Notes under the pieces: model-generated | The model's database searches: none | Told to the model about the DNA's origin: nothing | The model's input: only the letters and a program-made list of their open reading frames with translations | Origin: Armigeres subalbatus | Lineage: Eukaryota > Arthropoda > Insecta > Diptera > Culicidae | Assembly (NCBI RefSeq): GCF_024139115.2 | Contig: NW_026942958.1 | Coordinates: 124,001-188,000 of the forward strand | DNA length: 64,000 bases | Direction: 5' to 3' | Shown: positions 20,832 to 31,968 of the stretch, in pieces | How positions within the stretch are numbered: the stretch's first letter is position 1 | How the letters are laid out: each line of letters opens with the position of its first letter | Position numbers and translations under genes: made by a program

Positions 20832-21482
20832 CAAGCTTAAAATAGGCTCAATTTCCTTGAGTCTTTCGGCGAATAAGGGTTGAAGAAGGAAAAAGGAAAA
20901 ATATTTGAAAAGAAAATGGCGGAAAGCACTCGGTGATATTTTAAAACTCTTCTCACAAATTCTAGACATCCCATACTGTACGGTAAAGAGTGAATCTAAA
21001 AAATAAAATTCAAAATAAAAATGATGTGTTTTTAAAATATAGAAAAGTCCATCCCGTACTGCTAACCCGCTATAAATTGCTTCTAGAATTTTTGAGAAGC
21101 GTCTAAAAATTTCACCTATGCTTTGCCGTGCATTCCTTTCAAATATCATCTTTTGGCTTCTTCTAATTTATATAAGAGTTATTCGATAATGCTATATTGC
21201 AAGAATGCAAACTTCATTGAAACCCCGCCCCTCTCTAAGTGACAAGTAGTTAATTGATTTTCATAGCAAAATATGTTAGTGTTCTGCGAACATCATGGAA
21301 AACAATATCGTTTCCAAGAATATTGCACTAAGTGGCACCTTTGTTTGGCCCAACTCTCGGAATGATTCTCACTCTTCGTCTTCATCCTCATGCATCGTGT
21401 TGGCTTTGTTACACATTGAGTATCAACGTCACTCTCTGTGGTGTGTACTGAAATCTCCTCATTTGCACAGTGTGTGAGAAAT
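20832..21482. other. No gene seen
   Basis: An open minus frame of 119 codons (20790-21149) overlaps the end of the preceding element and shows no recognisable domain, so I do not call it. Confidence 0.4.
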
Positions 21483-22065
21483 GCCAGCTCTGATTTTGGA
21501 TATGCATTATAAGCAGGAGGTCGGGAGTTCAATCCATGCCCGTTGTATCTGAATCATCATAATTTTGTTTCGTGTTCTACCAAAACGATCCTTCTGTTGT
21601 TCCTTTCAACTAAAAATTCTAAAACTTCCGTGGTACCTATGACTAATCACGCAGATTTTGCCGAGAAATCATTTTCGGAAAAGAAAAACAGGTTTATATT
21701 ATTCGCTCACTTCCAGTACTTGATCTTGATTTACTGCCGTATTTGCTACTCTATTATGACCGGATCAGCTGTTCTTGCACAGAAACTAGCACTCTTCTTC
21801 AGTGCAAAGTACTGGTGATCCCATTTGTTAGGTCCTCTGCCACGTCAGGATACAAATCAAAGTAGGGAAGGAGAAGAAATGATGATGCAATCACTCGCCT
21901 ACTGCAGCGAATATACCTCTGCACTTTCCACGACTTCATGCAGAATTTGTTGGAATTTTGGGTTAGGTTCGTGACTGTCTTGATGGTAAACAAGCTGCTA
22001 ATGTGACAGGATAAGAAAAGCTAATGAATTTATTATTGGTTGGATGTAGGAAACGAGCTTTTCGT
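21483..22065. mobile_element. Dispersed repeat with tRNA-like B box and inverted body
   Basis: A short head (GCAGGAGGTCGGGAGTTCAA, about 21516-21540) contains a B-box-like GAGTTCAATCC on the plus strand. The body (about 21757-22065) is clearly homologous, in reverse orientation, to 56020-56345, sharing landmarks such as GTTGGAATTTTGGGTTAGGT. The heads of the two copies point the same way while the bodies are opposite. Family unknown. Confidence 0.55.
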
Positions 22066-22914
22066 TCATTTCAATAACTCTGCTTACTGCATTTTATTCC
22101 CCAATTCTTGCGTTATTAGAGACACATTGTTTAACGCGGAAGTCAGCCAGGGATAGGTTCAAAGTGTATTTAGTGAACCTATTCATTTAAATTATTTTAT
22201 TTTTAGGCATTAAATATTAGGGGCTTGTTTTAGCGTCCACACCAGTAGTGGAATTTCTCTTTCAATGAGATGTCACGATGTTTTACATATCTGCCCTTTC
22301 AATATCTATAGAAATGCGAAACATGATAGCAAACTAAATCTAAAAAATATTTAATTTTGCCCATGACAATGTGTATCTTGCTTTGTTTGTGTTTATTATC
22401 ACTTTCACGGTGAATTAAAGGAATAATTAATTTATCGACTATCACTATTCTTTGCATATATATATTAAAATAATTTAGAAATTTTAATTTTAAAATAAAG
22501 CCAACATCCTTTCATTGACTACCTTCCTTGCAAATTGATCATAGAACCCACGATTCTTTGATTTGGTCGCCTGAAATAAAAAGGCTTTGCTCTTCTGTCT
22601 TATGACGATCACGACTTATTCAGTACTGCACACAGCATATGAGATGGTGGAACTTGTGCTGCCAAAGAACTGCAACTCCATGGCGTAGCCAGGATTTCGA
22701 TTAGGGGAGGGCAATTTTTAGGTCTTCTGAATCGTAGTTTTATAGTAGTTTTATAAAAACACATGAATATTAGTGCTTGGTACTTTTTCCTTGTAAGCTC
22801 CAAACACTTTGAAACCTCCACAACCAACAGTAAAGGCTGAATCACAAGAGCGCGTTGCGCGTCAGCGTTTTATACTACACGTAATGCCAATAAACGTGAC
22901 GCATTCACCTTGGA
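22066..22914. other. AT-rich stretch with a possible hAT terminus fragment
   Basis: No gene. CATGGCGTAGCCAGGATTTC followed by a GGGGAGGG tract at 22679-22712 resembles the terminus of the element at 59433-60951, but I find no partner end nearby. Confidence 0.4.
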
Positions 22915-25440
22915 TTCTTCAGGAATGCCTCAGCAATTTCTTCAGCAATGTCTTCAGGAATTCCACCATCTTCGCCGAGAATTGACCAAAATTCCACCAT
23001 TATTTACTCCAAGAAATCCTCTACGAATTCCTTATAAGTTCTGCAGGGAATCCTTCAGATAATTTTTTCGTGCTGTTTCTCATAAAAAATCTGAAAAACT
23101 ATCCTTGGAATTTCTAAAATTTCTGTGAAAATTCCAAAAATTTCCAATAAACATCCCTGAGAATTTCGGAAAATCTTCGAACTTCCTGTAAATTCCATAT
23201 TTTTTCCGTGAAAGTTTCGAATAATTTCTGTAAAATTTCAAAAATTTCTCGAAATTCCACCGAAAATGTATGAAATTATACGAAAATAAAATCAACAATA
23301 GAATTTTGGAGGAATTGCTAGATTAATTCTTAAGAAATCCTGAAAGAATTCGTGGAAACTTCAAGATTTCCACTGGACATCCTTCAGAAGTTTCTTCAAA
23401 TTCCTCGGGAGTTCCTCCGGAATTCTTCCAGGAGTTCAACCGCAGATCCTCCAAGAATTCCTCCAGGATTACCTCCGAGAATTTTCGTAGTTCTATCGCA
23501 GTTCTACGGGGGCTCTTTGAAAATTCTGCCGAAGAATTTCTCAGAATTTCCTCCAGGAATTATACAGAAATTTCTCCAAAGCTCCTCAAGAATTCTCCGG
23601 GAGGTCCTCTGATGATGATGATGGTCCTGCTACATACCCCTAAAGGTTTCAGCTAGACGAGATTTGTCTATGATGAATTCTCCAAGATTTTTTTGAGAAG
23701 TCTTCTGGTAGATTCACTGGCAGTTCCTCCGGTTCATTTAAAAATTCTCCAGGAGTTTCTTCAGAAATTCCTCCAGGTGTTCACCAGATGCTCTTCCAGG
23801 AGATCATTCATGCTTTTTCAGGAAATCATTTAGGCTCTTCAGAAAATTAGCTGAAATTGCTCTCGAAGTTCTTGCGATAGTTTTCTAGGAGTTTCACCTG
23901 AAATTCCTCCGGGAGTTCTTACAGGGCTCCTCCGCAGTTCCTGTGAATTCCTCCGGAGATCCATCAGCAGTTTTATAAGATTTCTCCGGGAGTTTCACAG
24001 GTTCCTCCGGTGTTCTTTGAGAGGAACTCGGAGTAATTTCGAGGAACTCCAGAGAATTTGAAATTCCGGAGAAATTATCAGAGGAATTTTCGGAAAAGCT
24101 GCCGGAGGACTCTAGATGAATTTATTGAAGAACTACAGGAAGAATTTCCGGAGGAACTCTCGTAGGAACTTCTGGATGAACTTCGTAAGAATTCAGGAGA
24201 AACTCCTGGAAGAATTATTAAATGACCTCCCGGAGGAACTCCAGAGAAATTTTTCGAGGAACTTCTGAAGGAATTTGTAGATAAATTCCCAAGAAAGCCT
24301 AAATGAATTCCTGAAAGCCTGAATGAATTTCCGGAGGAACTACTAGTGGAACCCCAGAAATTTGAGGAACAGCCGATGGAATACCCGGAGTTGAATTTCT
24401 AGAGAACTTACATATTCCTGAAATTCCTGCCAAATATCTCAATGAATCCCTGAAATTCCTGGAGGGATTACTAGAGGAGTTTTGGAAAACTCCTGGGGAG
24501 CTCCGGAGAACTCCACAAGCACTTCCAGAAATTCTCACAAGGTAGTACTGAAATAATTATTGAGAAGTTCATGAAGGAATTTCTGGAAAAATATCTGAAG
24601 AAATTCCGAAAAATACCAGGAGGAATTAATGCAGAATTTCGAGATGAAATCCTGAAAATATTCCAGCTGTTCTTTTTGTTCTGAAGAAATTCCTGGAAGA
24701 ATTCTTGGAAGATATCCTGGAGGAACTCCCAACTAATTTCGAATGAAATTCTGGAGTAAATTCAGTGAAGTCCGGAAAGAATTCTAGACAATTTCTGGAA
24801 TAAATCCAGAGAATTTAAGAGAAGGGAAGAATTTCGGAAATACTTGGATGAATTCCTGGAGAAATTCTAAAGAAATTTCTAGAGAAATAATTGCGGAAAG
24901 AATTCCAGAATGTAATTCTAGAGGATTTCGCTATTGAATTTATAGAGGTATTCCAGGAAAATCCTGGAAGTTATCCGGAGGAATTTGAGAAGAGTTCCTG
25001 GAGGAATGCCGAAGCAGTTTCTAAGAGAAATTCCCAAGAAATTTTTATAGATTAGCAGATGAAATTATGGAGCGAAATCGGAGATTTCCGTCATAATTAC
25101 TGAAGAAACTTCTAGTGGAATTTTGGGAGGAAATTCAGTTTTTCTTGGAGGAACTCTGAATGCATTCCTGAAGGAAATGCCAGGAATTTTCCTGGAAGAA
25201 TAGCCGAAGAAATGCCTAGAAATAAAACTTGAAGGGAAGAAAAATCTTCAAGAAACTTCCTCATGAATTTCCTAAAAAAAATAGTTGGGGTTTCTGATAT
25301 AGGAAAATTACAATTACAGGAGAAGGATTTTAAACGATTTTCAGAGAATTTGTGGATAACTTACGGAGGAATTTAGAAGTTCCAGGGCTTCTAGAAGATT
25401 CTAGGAGAATTCTTGGGCAAATGTTTCAGTTGATTTGAAC
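22915..25440. repeat. Decayed GGAA/TTCC array with a strand-polarity switch near 24.0 kb
   Basis: Highly diverged relatives of the 24-bp unit. From 22915 to about 24010 the plus strand is pyrimidine-type (GAATTCCTCC, GTTCCTCCGG). From about 24030 to 25440 it is purine-type (GGAGGAACTC, GAGGAATTTC). The junction GTTCCTCCGGTG..GAGAGGAACTC is itself a short inverted repeat. ORFs inside are short and share no motif beyond the repeat. Confidence 0.7.
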
Positions 25441-25753
25441 TTTCATATAGTATGGATCCTGGATATCCTTATAAGTTTTATGGGAATCTGAATTTCAGAA
25501 ACCTATTTCTGAATATGATTGGATTGTAAAGTGCACATGTTTAACCTTTATAAGGCAGTAGCACTATATTACCCAACAAATAATATGTTTTTCTATTTGT
25601 TAACAAGAGCTCTACTTATTATTTCACTATGTGACTTTATTTACTTCTAACCAGATGAATTTGAGCCATAAAAATTGAAATGTCAATTTGAGAACAGTTT
25701 TTGCGAACAGATCGTAAGTTTGAGTGGAAAAAGGATTTTCAGTTATAATTCGT

Positions 25754-26224
25754 TAAAAAACCCAGATTAATCCACCTACGATGATGATGCCTTTCTCGTG
25801 CATTATAAAATATATTGAAAAAATCACTTTAAAAGGTCAAAAAGCTCTTTGGGTGAATAGATCACATTTTTCGATCATTTTTTATTTTTGCCTTCCACCA
25901 TTCAAAAACAATTGTTTTTGATTTTTTTTCAAAGGGCCTGTGGAAAAAACAATGATTTTCAATAATTCAAAAGCAATGATCGGCCCATTTTCAATAGCAA
26001 ACAATTCCTTCGAATGCAACTGTTGAGTAAATCGATAATTCTAAGTTCTAAAACGTGTCTAAATTTGTACACATACACATACATACACAAAAAAACAGAC
26101 TCACCTCAGTTTGTCGAGCTGAGTAGATCGGTATATAACACTTAGGGTCTCCGGCCTTCTATCAAAAGTTTTTGAGCAATCATATAGCCTTTCGGTACAA
26201 CTTTGTTGTACGAGAAAGGAAAAA
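25754..26224 (+). mobile_element. One-monomer relative of the composite element
   Basis: Same left end (AACCCAGATTAATCCACCTA, CCTTTCTCGT), one degenerate monomer (TTTTCAATAGCAAACAATTC, GAATGCAACTGTTGAGTAAA), the CGAGCTGAGTAGATCGGTAT closing module with a short CA/CATA run, and the right end GTACGAGAAAGGAAAAA. About 470 bp. It shows the basic structure from which the 5-kb composite was expanded. Confidence 0.8.
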
Positions 26225-26686
26225 TACATATGTTACAAATATGCGATCGTGGGTAAATAGTACTAATTAGCGCAGCGCGTTTAAAAAATACATTATAAAA
26301 TACAATATGGATTAACTGTCCAGACAGCGCGTCTACAATTGTTTCCGATTCCCACGTAGTGTTTTTTCCATGTAATATTAAAGTTCAATAAAACTAGTTG
26401 TATGCATTTGATTTTGCATGCCTTTGTGTAATAATTGTACAAGTACTTGAGAAAATTAACAACACAATTCCATAAATATCAATGGAAAAAAGCCATACAT
26501 AAATATCAATGGAAATAATGAGGTGTATGAAAACGAACGTTATTTCAAATCACCCAAATGCCCAAACTACACTCATTCCACCCAAACCACCCAACCCAAT
26601 AAGCAGTTAGCCTCAATGACACGCCTCTTCTTTCCTTCCAAAGCAGGAAAAAATGGCAGCAAACAAGAGCGCACGAGAAAGCATGT
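26225..26686. other. No gene seen
   Basis: AT-rich DNA. An ORF of 119 codons starting at 26523 runs into the next inverted-repeat element and has no recognisable domain. Confidence 0.45.
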
Positions 26687-26834
26687 GGGTGATTCAACTA
26701 TGACGTCCACTAATTTTTGGATTCAGACCCCCTCCCTCTCTGTCACGCTTTTTGTATACCTAGTATATGTACTGTCACAAAATCTTAGACCCCCTTCCTC
26801 CCCTAAAACCTGTGACATCATTATTGAACGACCC
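26687..26834. mobile_element. Short inverted-repeat element with GGGTNNTTCAA ends
   Basis: 148 bp. Left end GGGTGATTCAACTATGACGT; the reverse complement of the right end is GGGTCGTTCAATAATGATGT. Interior has paired polypyrimidine tracts (CCCCCTCCCTC, CCCCCTTCCTCCCC). No target duplication is clear. Related in style to 2749-2915, 20490-20831 and 55591-55731. Confidence 0.6.
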
Positions 26835-27797
26835 CTGAGATCGATTTTATTTCCAACGATGAAATTTTTACAACTGTGTTGATGCGAGCGGATAAAGTCA
26901 TCTTCGGTCTCTATAGCGCGTGTGTTGTTTCGTGTTCCACATTTGAAGCTTTGGAAAGCTTTGCTGAGAGGTTAGCATCATCAATAAAGCACGAAAGAAG
27001 CAACACAAACTTTATTGCTGTCAGTATACGGTGCGAAATTTATTCATTAAATGTGGAAATGCTACACTAATTTGTTTTACTCAATATTGTGCGGTTACTT
27101 GCTGAGTTTTTTACTTTATTAAACTGTTTTTTAATCTACAGATTATATTCAACACCATACTTGCTAAATGGACACGGTCGTTAAAGTGGCTGGTCATAAA
27201 GTGTTCGTAAGTAGTCGTTAGATTATTCGCTGTTGGTTTGAGCGAGACAGAGTATATGACAAAAAATCAACCAGCAACTTCGGTTTTTGGTTCGAAATGA
27301 ACGTTTGGCAGCAATGGAATAATCCATCTAGATTTTCTACTAGATGCTTTTGCTGTACAATAAATCTCGCATAACTAATTTGAGTACTGCAATCAACAGA
27401 ACAACATGAAAACTATTGATTGCAGTATTCAAATTAATTCATGAAAAAATGTTACTTAGGTGCTTTTGAAAATTTAAGCGAGAATTCGAAAAAATATGTT
27501 ACTTAGGTCCTTTTGAAAAGTTATGCGAGAAGTGTAATAAGCCATTTATGAGACGATTCGAACAGCTGATCGGAATTTTGAGTGGACGCTCGTCTGTTTG
27601 TAAATTTGCATGTAAACCATCATCATTTCGTCATCATCATCATCATTTCATTTCATTTTCGCAAATGTTCCTTGTAAAATGTAAATATTAGTATTTGGTC
27701 TCCTGTCATTTGAGCTTTCTATAAAATGGCTTATTTTGGAACTTGCAAGTGTTCTTTTTTAATTGATTTTTGTCAATTTTTGGTCAATACTTAAAAG
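26835..27797. other. No gene; hairpin and ATC-rich tract
   Basis: Contains an imperfect hairpin (about 27378-27435; arms TTTGAGTACTGCAATCA and TGATTGCAGTATTCAAA), two direct copies of a GTTACTTAGGT(G/C)CTTTTGAAAA motif (27449-27520) and a (CAT)n tract near 27625-27650. No coding region recognised. Confidence 0.5.
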
Positions 27798-28003
27798 GTG
27801 TCTCGCTGGTTGGGCCATGGCCCAATTAAGAAGCAACCGTACGTCAAAATGCAATGTAAACACGGAAAACGGATTGGGCGTCACTGGACATCATTTGTGA
27901 TGTTCAAGTCAATCACGTGTTCAAATGCTCAGTTGGCCAACTAAAAACCGAATTCGTTAGTTGGGCCGAGGTCGTGCCCAACCAGCGAATCGCGACTGTA
28001 CTT
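27798..28003. mobile_element. Short inverted-repeat element with CGCTGGTTGGGC ends
   Basis: About 206 bp. The ends carry CGCTGGTTGGGC and GCCCAACCAGCG. The interior repeats the same theme (GGGCCATGGCCC, GTTGGCCAAC, GTTGGGCCGAGG), so it could fold extensively. No ORF. Confidence 0.6.
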
Positions 28004-28006
28004 AGG

Positions 28007-28965
28007 TTTTCCAAATCTGATGCAGACTATCTTTTGAAAAGGGTCAAACTTGTTTTTACTGATTTTTCAAATGAATATAATCGATAAACGACGCTTCCTA
28101 CAAAAAGTGTTGTATGGGTGACTGTCAAAAATCATTCAAACTTTCTAATAAAACTTTTGAAAAACTCTAAATAGAACCTACATAAAAAATCACTTTAAAA
28201 AATAAAAGTCAATTTGCAAAAAACGCTCTTTTGATTTGGAAGAAATTTTTCTCAAGATAGGTGATTATATTCCTACCAACCGTCCATACATCGCAACCGG
28301 GCACTTTTAAGGAAAAAGTTTTCTAACAAAAACTTTTTCTTGACGAAAATTTTTCAGTGTCTTTAAGGTGGATTTAACATATGTATACATATATACTCTA
28401 TTAATTCCTACAGTCAGGCAGAGTACAATGTTTTGGTCGTAACTGGTCGCAACTAAAGCTAATAATGGAATAAATAATATTTTTTGAAGATATAAACCCT
28501 TTTTAATATTACTCTTAATTTAAAACAAACTATATTTATGACTAAATTAGACAATGTATCATAAAAATAGATTTGCTTGGGGTTCTATAACGATGCTTTC
28601 ATTGGTGCAGTGCAATACACTGAAAATAATTCCGACAAGAAAAGTTTTTGTTAGAAAACTTTTTTCCTTAAGAGTGCCACTTGCGATGTATGGACGTTGG
28701 TAGGAACATAATCACCTATCTTGAGACAAAATTTCATTTAAATAAAAAGAGCATTTTTCAAATCGACTTTAAAATTTTAAACTGATTTTTTCAGTGTAGG
28801 CTCAATTTGGATTGTTTCAATATTTTCACAGAAACTTCACTGACTGATTTTGCATGGTCACCCATACAACACTTTTTGTGGATGCGTCGTTTTCATTATA
28901 TCCATTTGAAAATTTAGCAAAAATTTCACTCTTTTCAAAGGATAGTCTAGATTAAATTTGGAAAA
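28007..28965. repeat. Large inverted repeat, ~350-bp arms and ~257-bp spacer
   Basis: Left arm 28007-28360 and right arm 28618-28965 are imperfect reverse complements. Paired landmarks are TTTTCCAAAT with ATTTGGAAAA, GTGTTGTATGGGTGAC with the matching CACCCATACAACAC, and GTTTTCTAACAAAAACTTTT with its complement. Inner ends are TTTTCAGTG and CACTGAAAA. A transcript across it would form long imperfect double-stranded RNA. It may be a foldback element or an inverted duplication. Confidence 0.75.
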
Positions 28966-29273
28966 CATTTTGTTTTCATTTCGGATCATCTGGTGATTTT
29001 CATTTCTCATTTTCATTTCTTACTTCTTTTCCTCCTACTTCCTTGCTTCTCACGTCTCACTTTTCACTTCTCACTGCTCATCAGCCCTTAGGGAAAGAAA
29101 TGCAGAATGACCTTAACTTTTAAAAGAACATTTCACCTTTTTTCATGAATTAATTTGTGTACCGCAATCAAAAGCTATCATATTGGTCTTTGATCGCTAA
29201 TTAAAATTCATTCATGAAAATATTTTCTTAGGTCATTTTGAAAAAATAAACTAGAATTTTCAGTGTATACATG

Positions 29274-29669
29274 CAGAGTCTATTATATAGAGTTACGCAA
29301 AGAGTGAAGCCAAATCTACCTATTGAACTATCAAACCTCTACCTATCGAGCAAAGTAAACAAATCTTGTTGGTAAGGCGGAAGTATTATTATCTCGATTA
29401 TTATTATGGCGAATTAAAACTCATGAATTGAAATGTATTAGATTTGTTTTAGAACAGCTTCAAAAACTTCAATACACCCCAATAAAGTTGCAACAAGAAA
29501 CTCATGTGTTTGCACTCTGTGGGTACTTTATCGAATTAAAAGCTTTGAAGTGATCACTCCCGTGAGATCCTTGAAGGGTTGAACAAAATGAAAGTTTTCA
29601 ACATAATAACAAGAGCATCATTAGGAATAAGAAGAAGATCCTCTTTGCGCAACTCTATAATAGACTCTG
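29274..29669. mobile_element. CAGAGTC inverted-repeat element, copy 3
   Basis: 396 bp with the same ends and interior as the copies at 19 kb. The right end lost two bases (CTCTATAATAGACTCTG). Flanks GTATACATG and GTATCATG may be a decayed target duplication. Confidence 0.8.
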
Positions 29670-30157
29670 TATCATGAAATCTTAAAATAGGTCTCTCATT
29701 AATGGGTTTCTATGTTCTTTGTGAAGTTTTTTTCTTCCGTGTAAGCTGTGTATTCTATGCTGTCAGTGCGTTTCGAATAAATTGTGTCTTGGGACCCAGC
29801 AAACAAAATGTGAGTCGAGGCATTCTTAGGGACTAGTGAGTGACTGAAATAAAAAAAAACAACGTTTGATTGAAGCGTTTGAACCGTGTTGATCTATATT
29901 ATTATTTCATGGCCAGACGTTAGTCTTTGCGAGAAAAAAATATGTCGTCGGCGAAATCGGTGTCTGGTTCAATTTCGTTCTCTTTGTGCAAAATATTAAT
30001 AAAACGTCATGTGTGTCGGAAAAGTAATACGAGTGGTTCATGCTTAGCATTGAATTTTGTGCTTGTCAATGGCCGGTAACGAAAATATGATCAGATACTT
30101 GGGTTCTCGTTGCAAAGGACGGGCGATCGTCGTAATGTAAATAATGAAATCAGTTAG
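29670..30157. other. No confident gene
   Basis: A 45-codon ATG frame (29942-30079) lies in the same register as the interrupted frame downstream but is separated from it by TAA and TAG stops. I cannot assign it. Confidence 0.35.
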
Positions 30158-30700
30158 GTGCATGGTGCTGATGATGACAATGGTGCTGTCTATTTGGGCA
30201 AGACGGCCCTATCCAACGCCGTTGTAATAGTCTTGATGAAGATCGCGAGAAAGTGTTACTGTTTAGATCCTGTTGAGGAGTGTTATTGTTTGAATTGTGA
30301 TAGTGCGTACTCCGGGGAAAGAACGGGGTCAGATTGCAAATATCCCGTGATTCTGGAATGAATGCTTGCGCCCAACGAATTGTGTATTTGGTGTGACCGG
30401 AAAATAAAGATCAACCAGACGAAGAAAGATCTGGCCAAGCCGGAAGAAGAAAGTCTGATCGACTGCCAAATAAGTGAAAATGGAAGATCGAAGAAAATGT
30501 GTTTAATTAGAGGGATGTTTGAGAGTTGACCACTCAATCAAGAATTTCATTCTATACCACTTACCATGTACCGTCCCAAGCTGCTTAACCTTGGAGCATC
30601 CTTAAACGTTACCAAAGGACAAATTCGAATGACACTTCAATGCCCAGCATTTCGAGTACTTCGTTGGCATTACCGGAATGCGTGTTTCCGCAAGGACAAG
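30158..30700 (+). pseudogene. Unidentified frame interrupted only by two TGA codons, ending at a 5' splice site
   Basis: From the stop at 30155-30157 the frame runs 181 codons with only two stops, both TGA (30359-30361 and 30527-30529). The reading has a Cys-rich part (KCYCLDPVEECYCLNCDSAY), a CIWCDRKIKI segment, a charged stretch rich in Lys and Glu, and a basic end (RWHYRNACFRKDK). It ends at AAG|GTAAGATC (boundary 30700/30701), a near-consensus 5' splice site; without splicing, the frame stops at 30713. There is no ATG at the start of the first segment. Options are a decayed exon, a retroelement fragment, or chance. I recognise no family. Confidence 0.25.
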
Positions 30701-30964
30701 GTAAGATCCCGTTAAACAGCAAGAGTGACCATTACATGGAAGGTTCTTTTTAACTTTAATTAAGCACATTATCGCATATTTGCTATGTGCATGTAACATA
30801 CTAAGTAGGTAAGTTGAATTAAACAGTGTGTCGCTTACAAAAGCTGACTTATGCAAGAAATGTTTGCTGATTTAATTTTGAAGTTCGGCCCCAGCTAGCT
30901 GAACAGTTTTTACGCATAAAACCCTCAGGTATATGAATATACTTCATATGCATAGCAGAAAATT
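30701..30964. other. No gene seen
   Basis: AT-rich DNA between the interrupted frame and the tandem module. Nothing recognisable. Confidence 0.4.
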
Positions 30965-31449
30965 GTTTTATGGTACTTTTGCAAGACCTACCAAGGTGCA
31001 GAAAGTTTGATGCATCCGTACTCCCAAAGCCAGAGTTGATTTGAGGTGTTTGCTGTAACTATCAGTGCATTTCCACGACCACACAGGGTGCAGAATGTTG
31101 TTTAAGGTGATTGTTGAAAGACATACAAGGCTGCAGGTAGTTTGAATATGCTTCGTATGCATATAGCAAAATGTTTTTTGAAATGCTTGTTGTAACCATC
31201 AGTCCATTACTGGGACCTACGAAGTGCAGGTAATTTAGGTTGCATCCGTACTCCCAAAGCAGAAAGTAAACTTGAGGTGCTTGTTGTAACCATCAATGCA
31301 TTGCCGCGACCTACGGGGTGTGAAATGTTGTTTTGAGGTGCTAAGTCCTACCATGGTGCAAAGGTTTGAGTATCCTCCCGTATGCGCATAGCAAAATGTT
31401 GTTTTGAAGTGCTTGGTGAAACTATCAGTGCATTGCTGCGACCAACCAG
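30965..31449 (-). repeat. Tandem module of 16.7 kb, in inverse orientation
   Basis: Reverse-complement copies of the 16691-17020 module: GAGGTGCTTGTTGTAACCAT, TCAATGCATTGC.GCGACC and AAAATGTTGTTTTGAAGTGC recur about every 90 bp, roughly five units. It is cut by the assembly gap, so its true length is unknown. Confidence 0.75.
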
Positions 31450-31474
31450 NNNNNNNNNNNNNNNNNNNNNNNNN
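31450..31474. other. Assembly gap (25 N)
   Basis: A run of N directly after a tandem repeat, where short-unit arrays are often collapsed or misassembled. Confidence 0.99.
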
Positions 31475-31968
31475 CCTGAAAGATGAGATTAAAGAAGAAG
31501 GCGGTATCAAACATAACAACATGAGTTTTTTCAACACAAGGTACTCTGATTTCTCCTATCACCAATATTGTTATTTCTTAGAAGTCAAATGATGTATAAA
31601 CATACGTTTTATATTTGAACCATTTGTTTGAGAACTGTTGTGTTTGTTTTCGTTTTTTTCTGCAAGACGTGTTAATTGAATTGATAAGGTTTTTGTTCGA
31701 ATATCGCACCAGTATAAAGGATATTGCTTTATTAACTACATCGATACGTGCTTCAATTGTCCGGATAATCACGAATCGTTTATGGTAAAGTTAATATAAT
31801 TATAAACTTGAATTTAAGAATTATTGTAATGATGAAAGTAATTTGATAAAAAATAAAACTTTAATAAGTAAACGAATCTATTCAACTTTTAAAGCTAGAA
31901 AAGTAAACATTTGTTATTTAGATTTCACCAAAAATCAGCGTTTTGGATTCTATGATTTTAAAAAAATA
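31475..31968. other. No gene seen
   Basis: AT-rich DNA. A frame from 31843 runs into the next element and has no recognised domain. Confidence 0.4.

Noticed and set aside
20790..21149. 119-codon minus-strand ORF
   Set aside because: It overlaps the terminus of an inverted-repeat element and has no recognisable motif.
22679..22712. Second hAT-like element starting CATGGCGTAGCC
   Set aside because: Only one end-like sequence is visible; without a partner end or target duplication I cannot call an element.
26523..26882. 119-codon ORF as a gene
   Set aside because: Its second half is the polypyrimidine interior of a MITE, so it is not a conserved protein.
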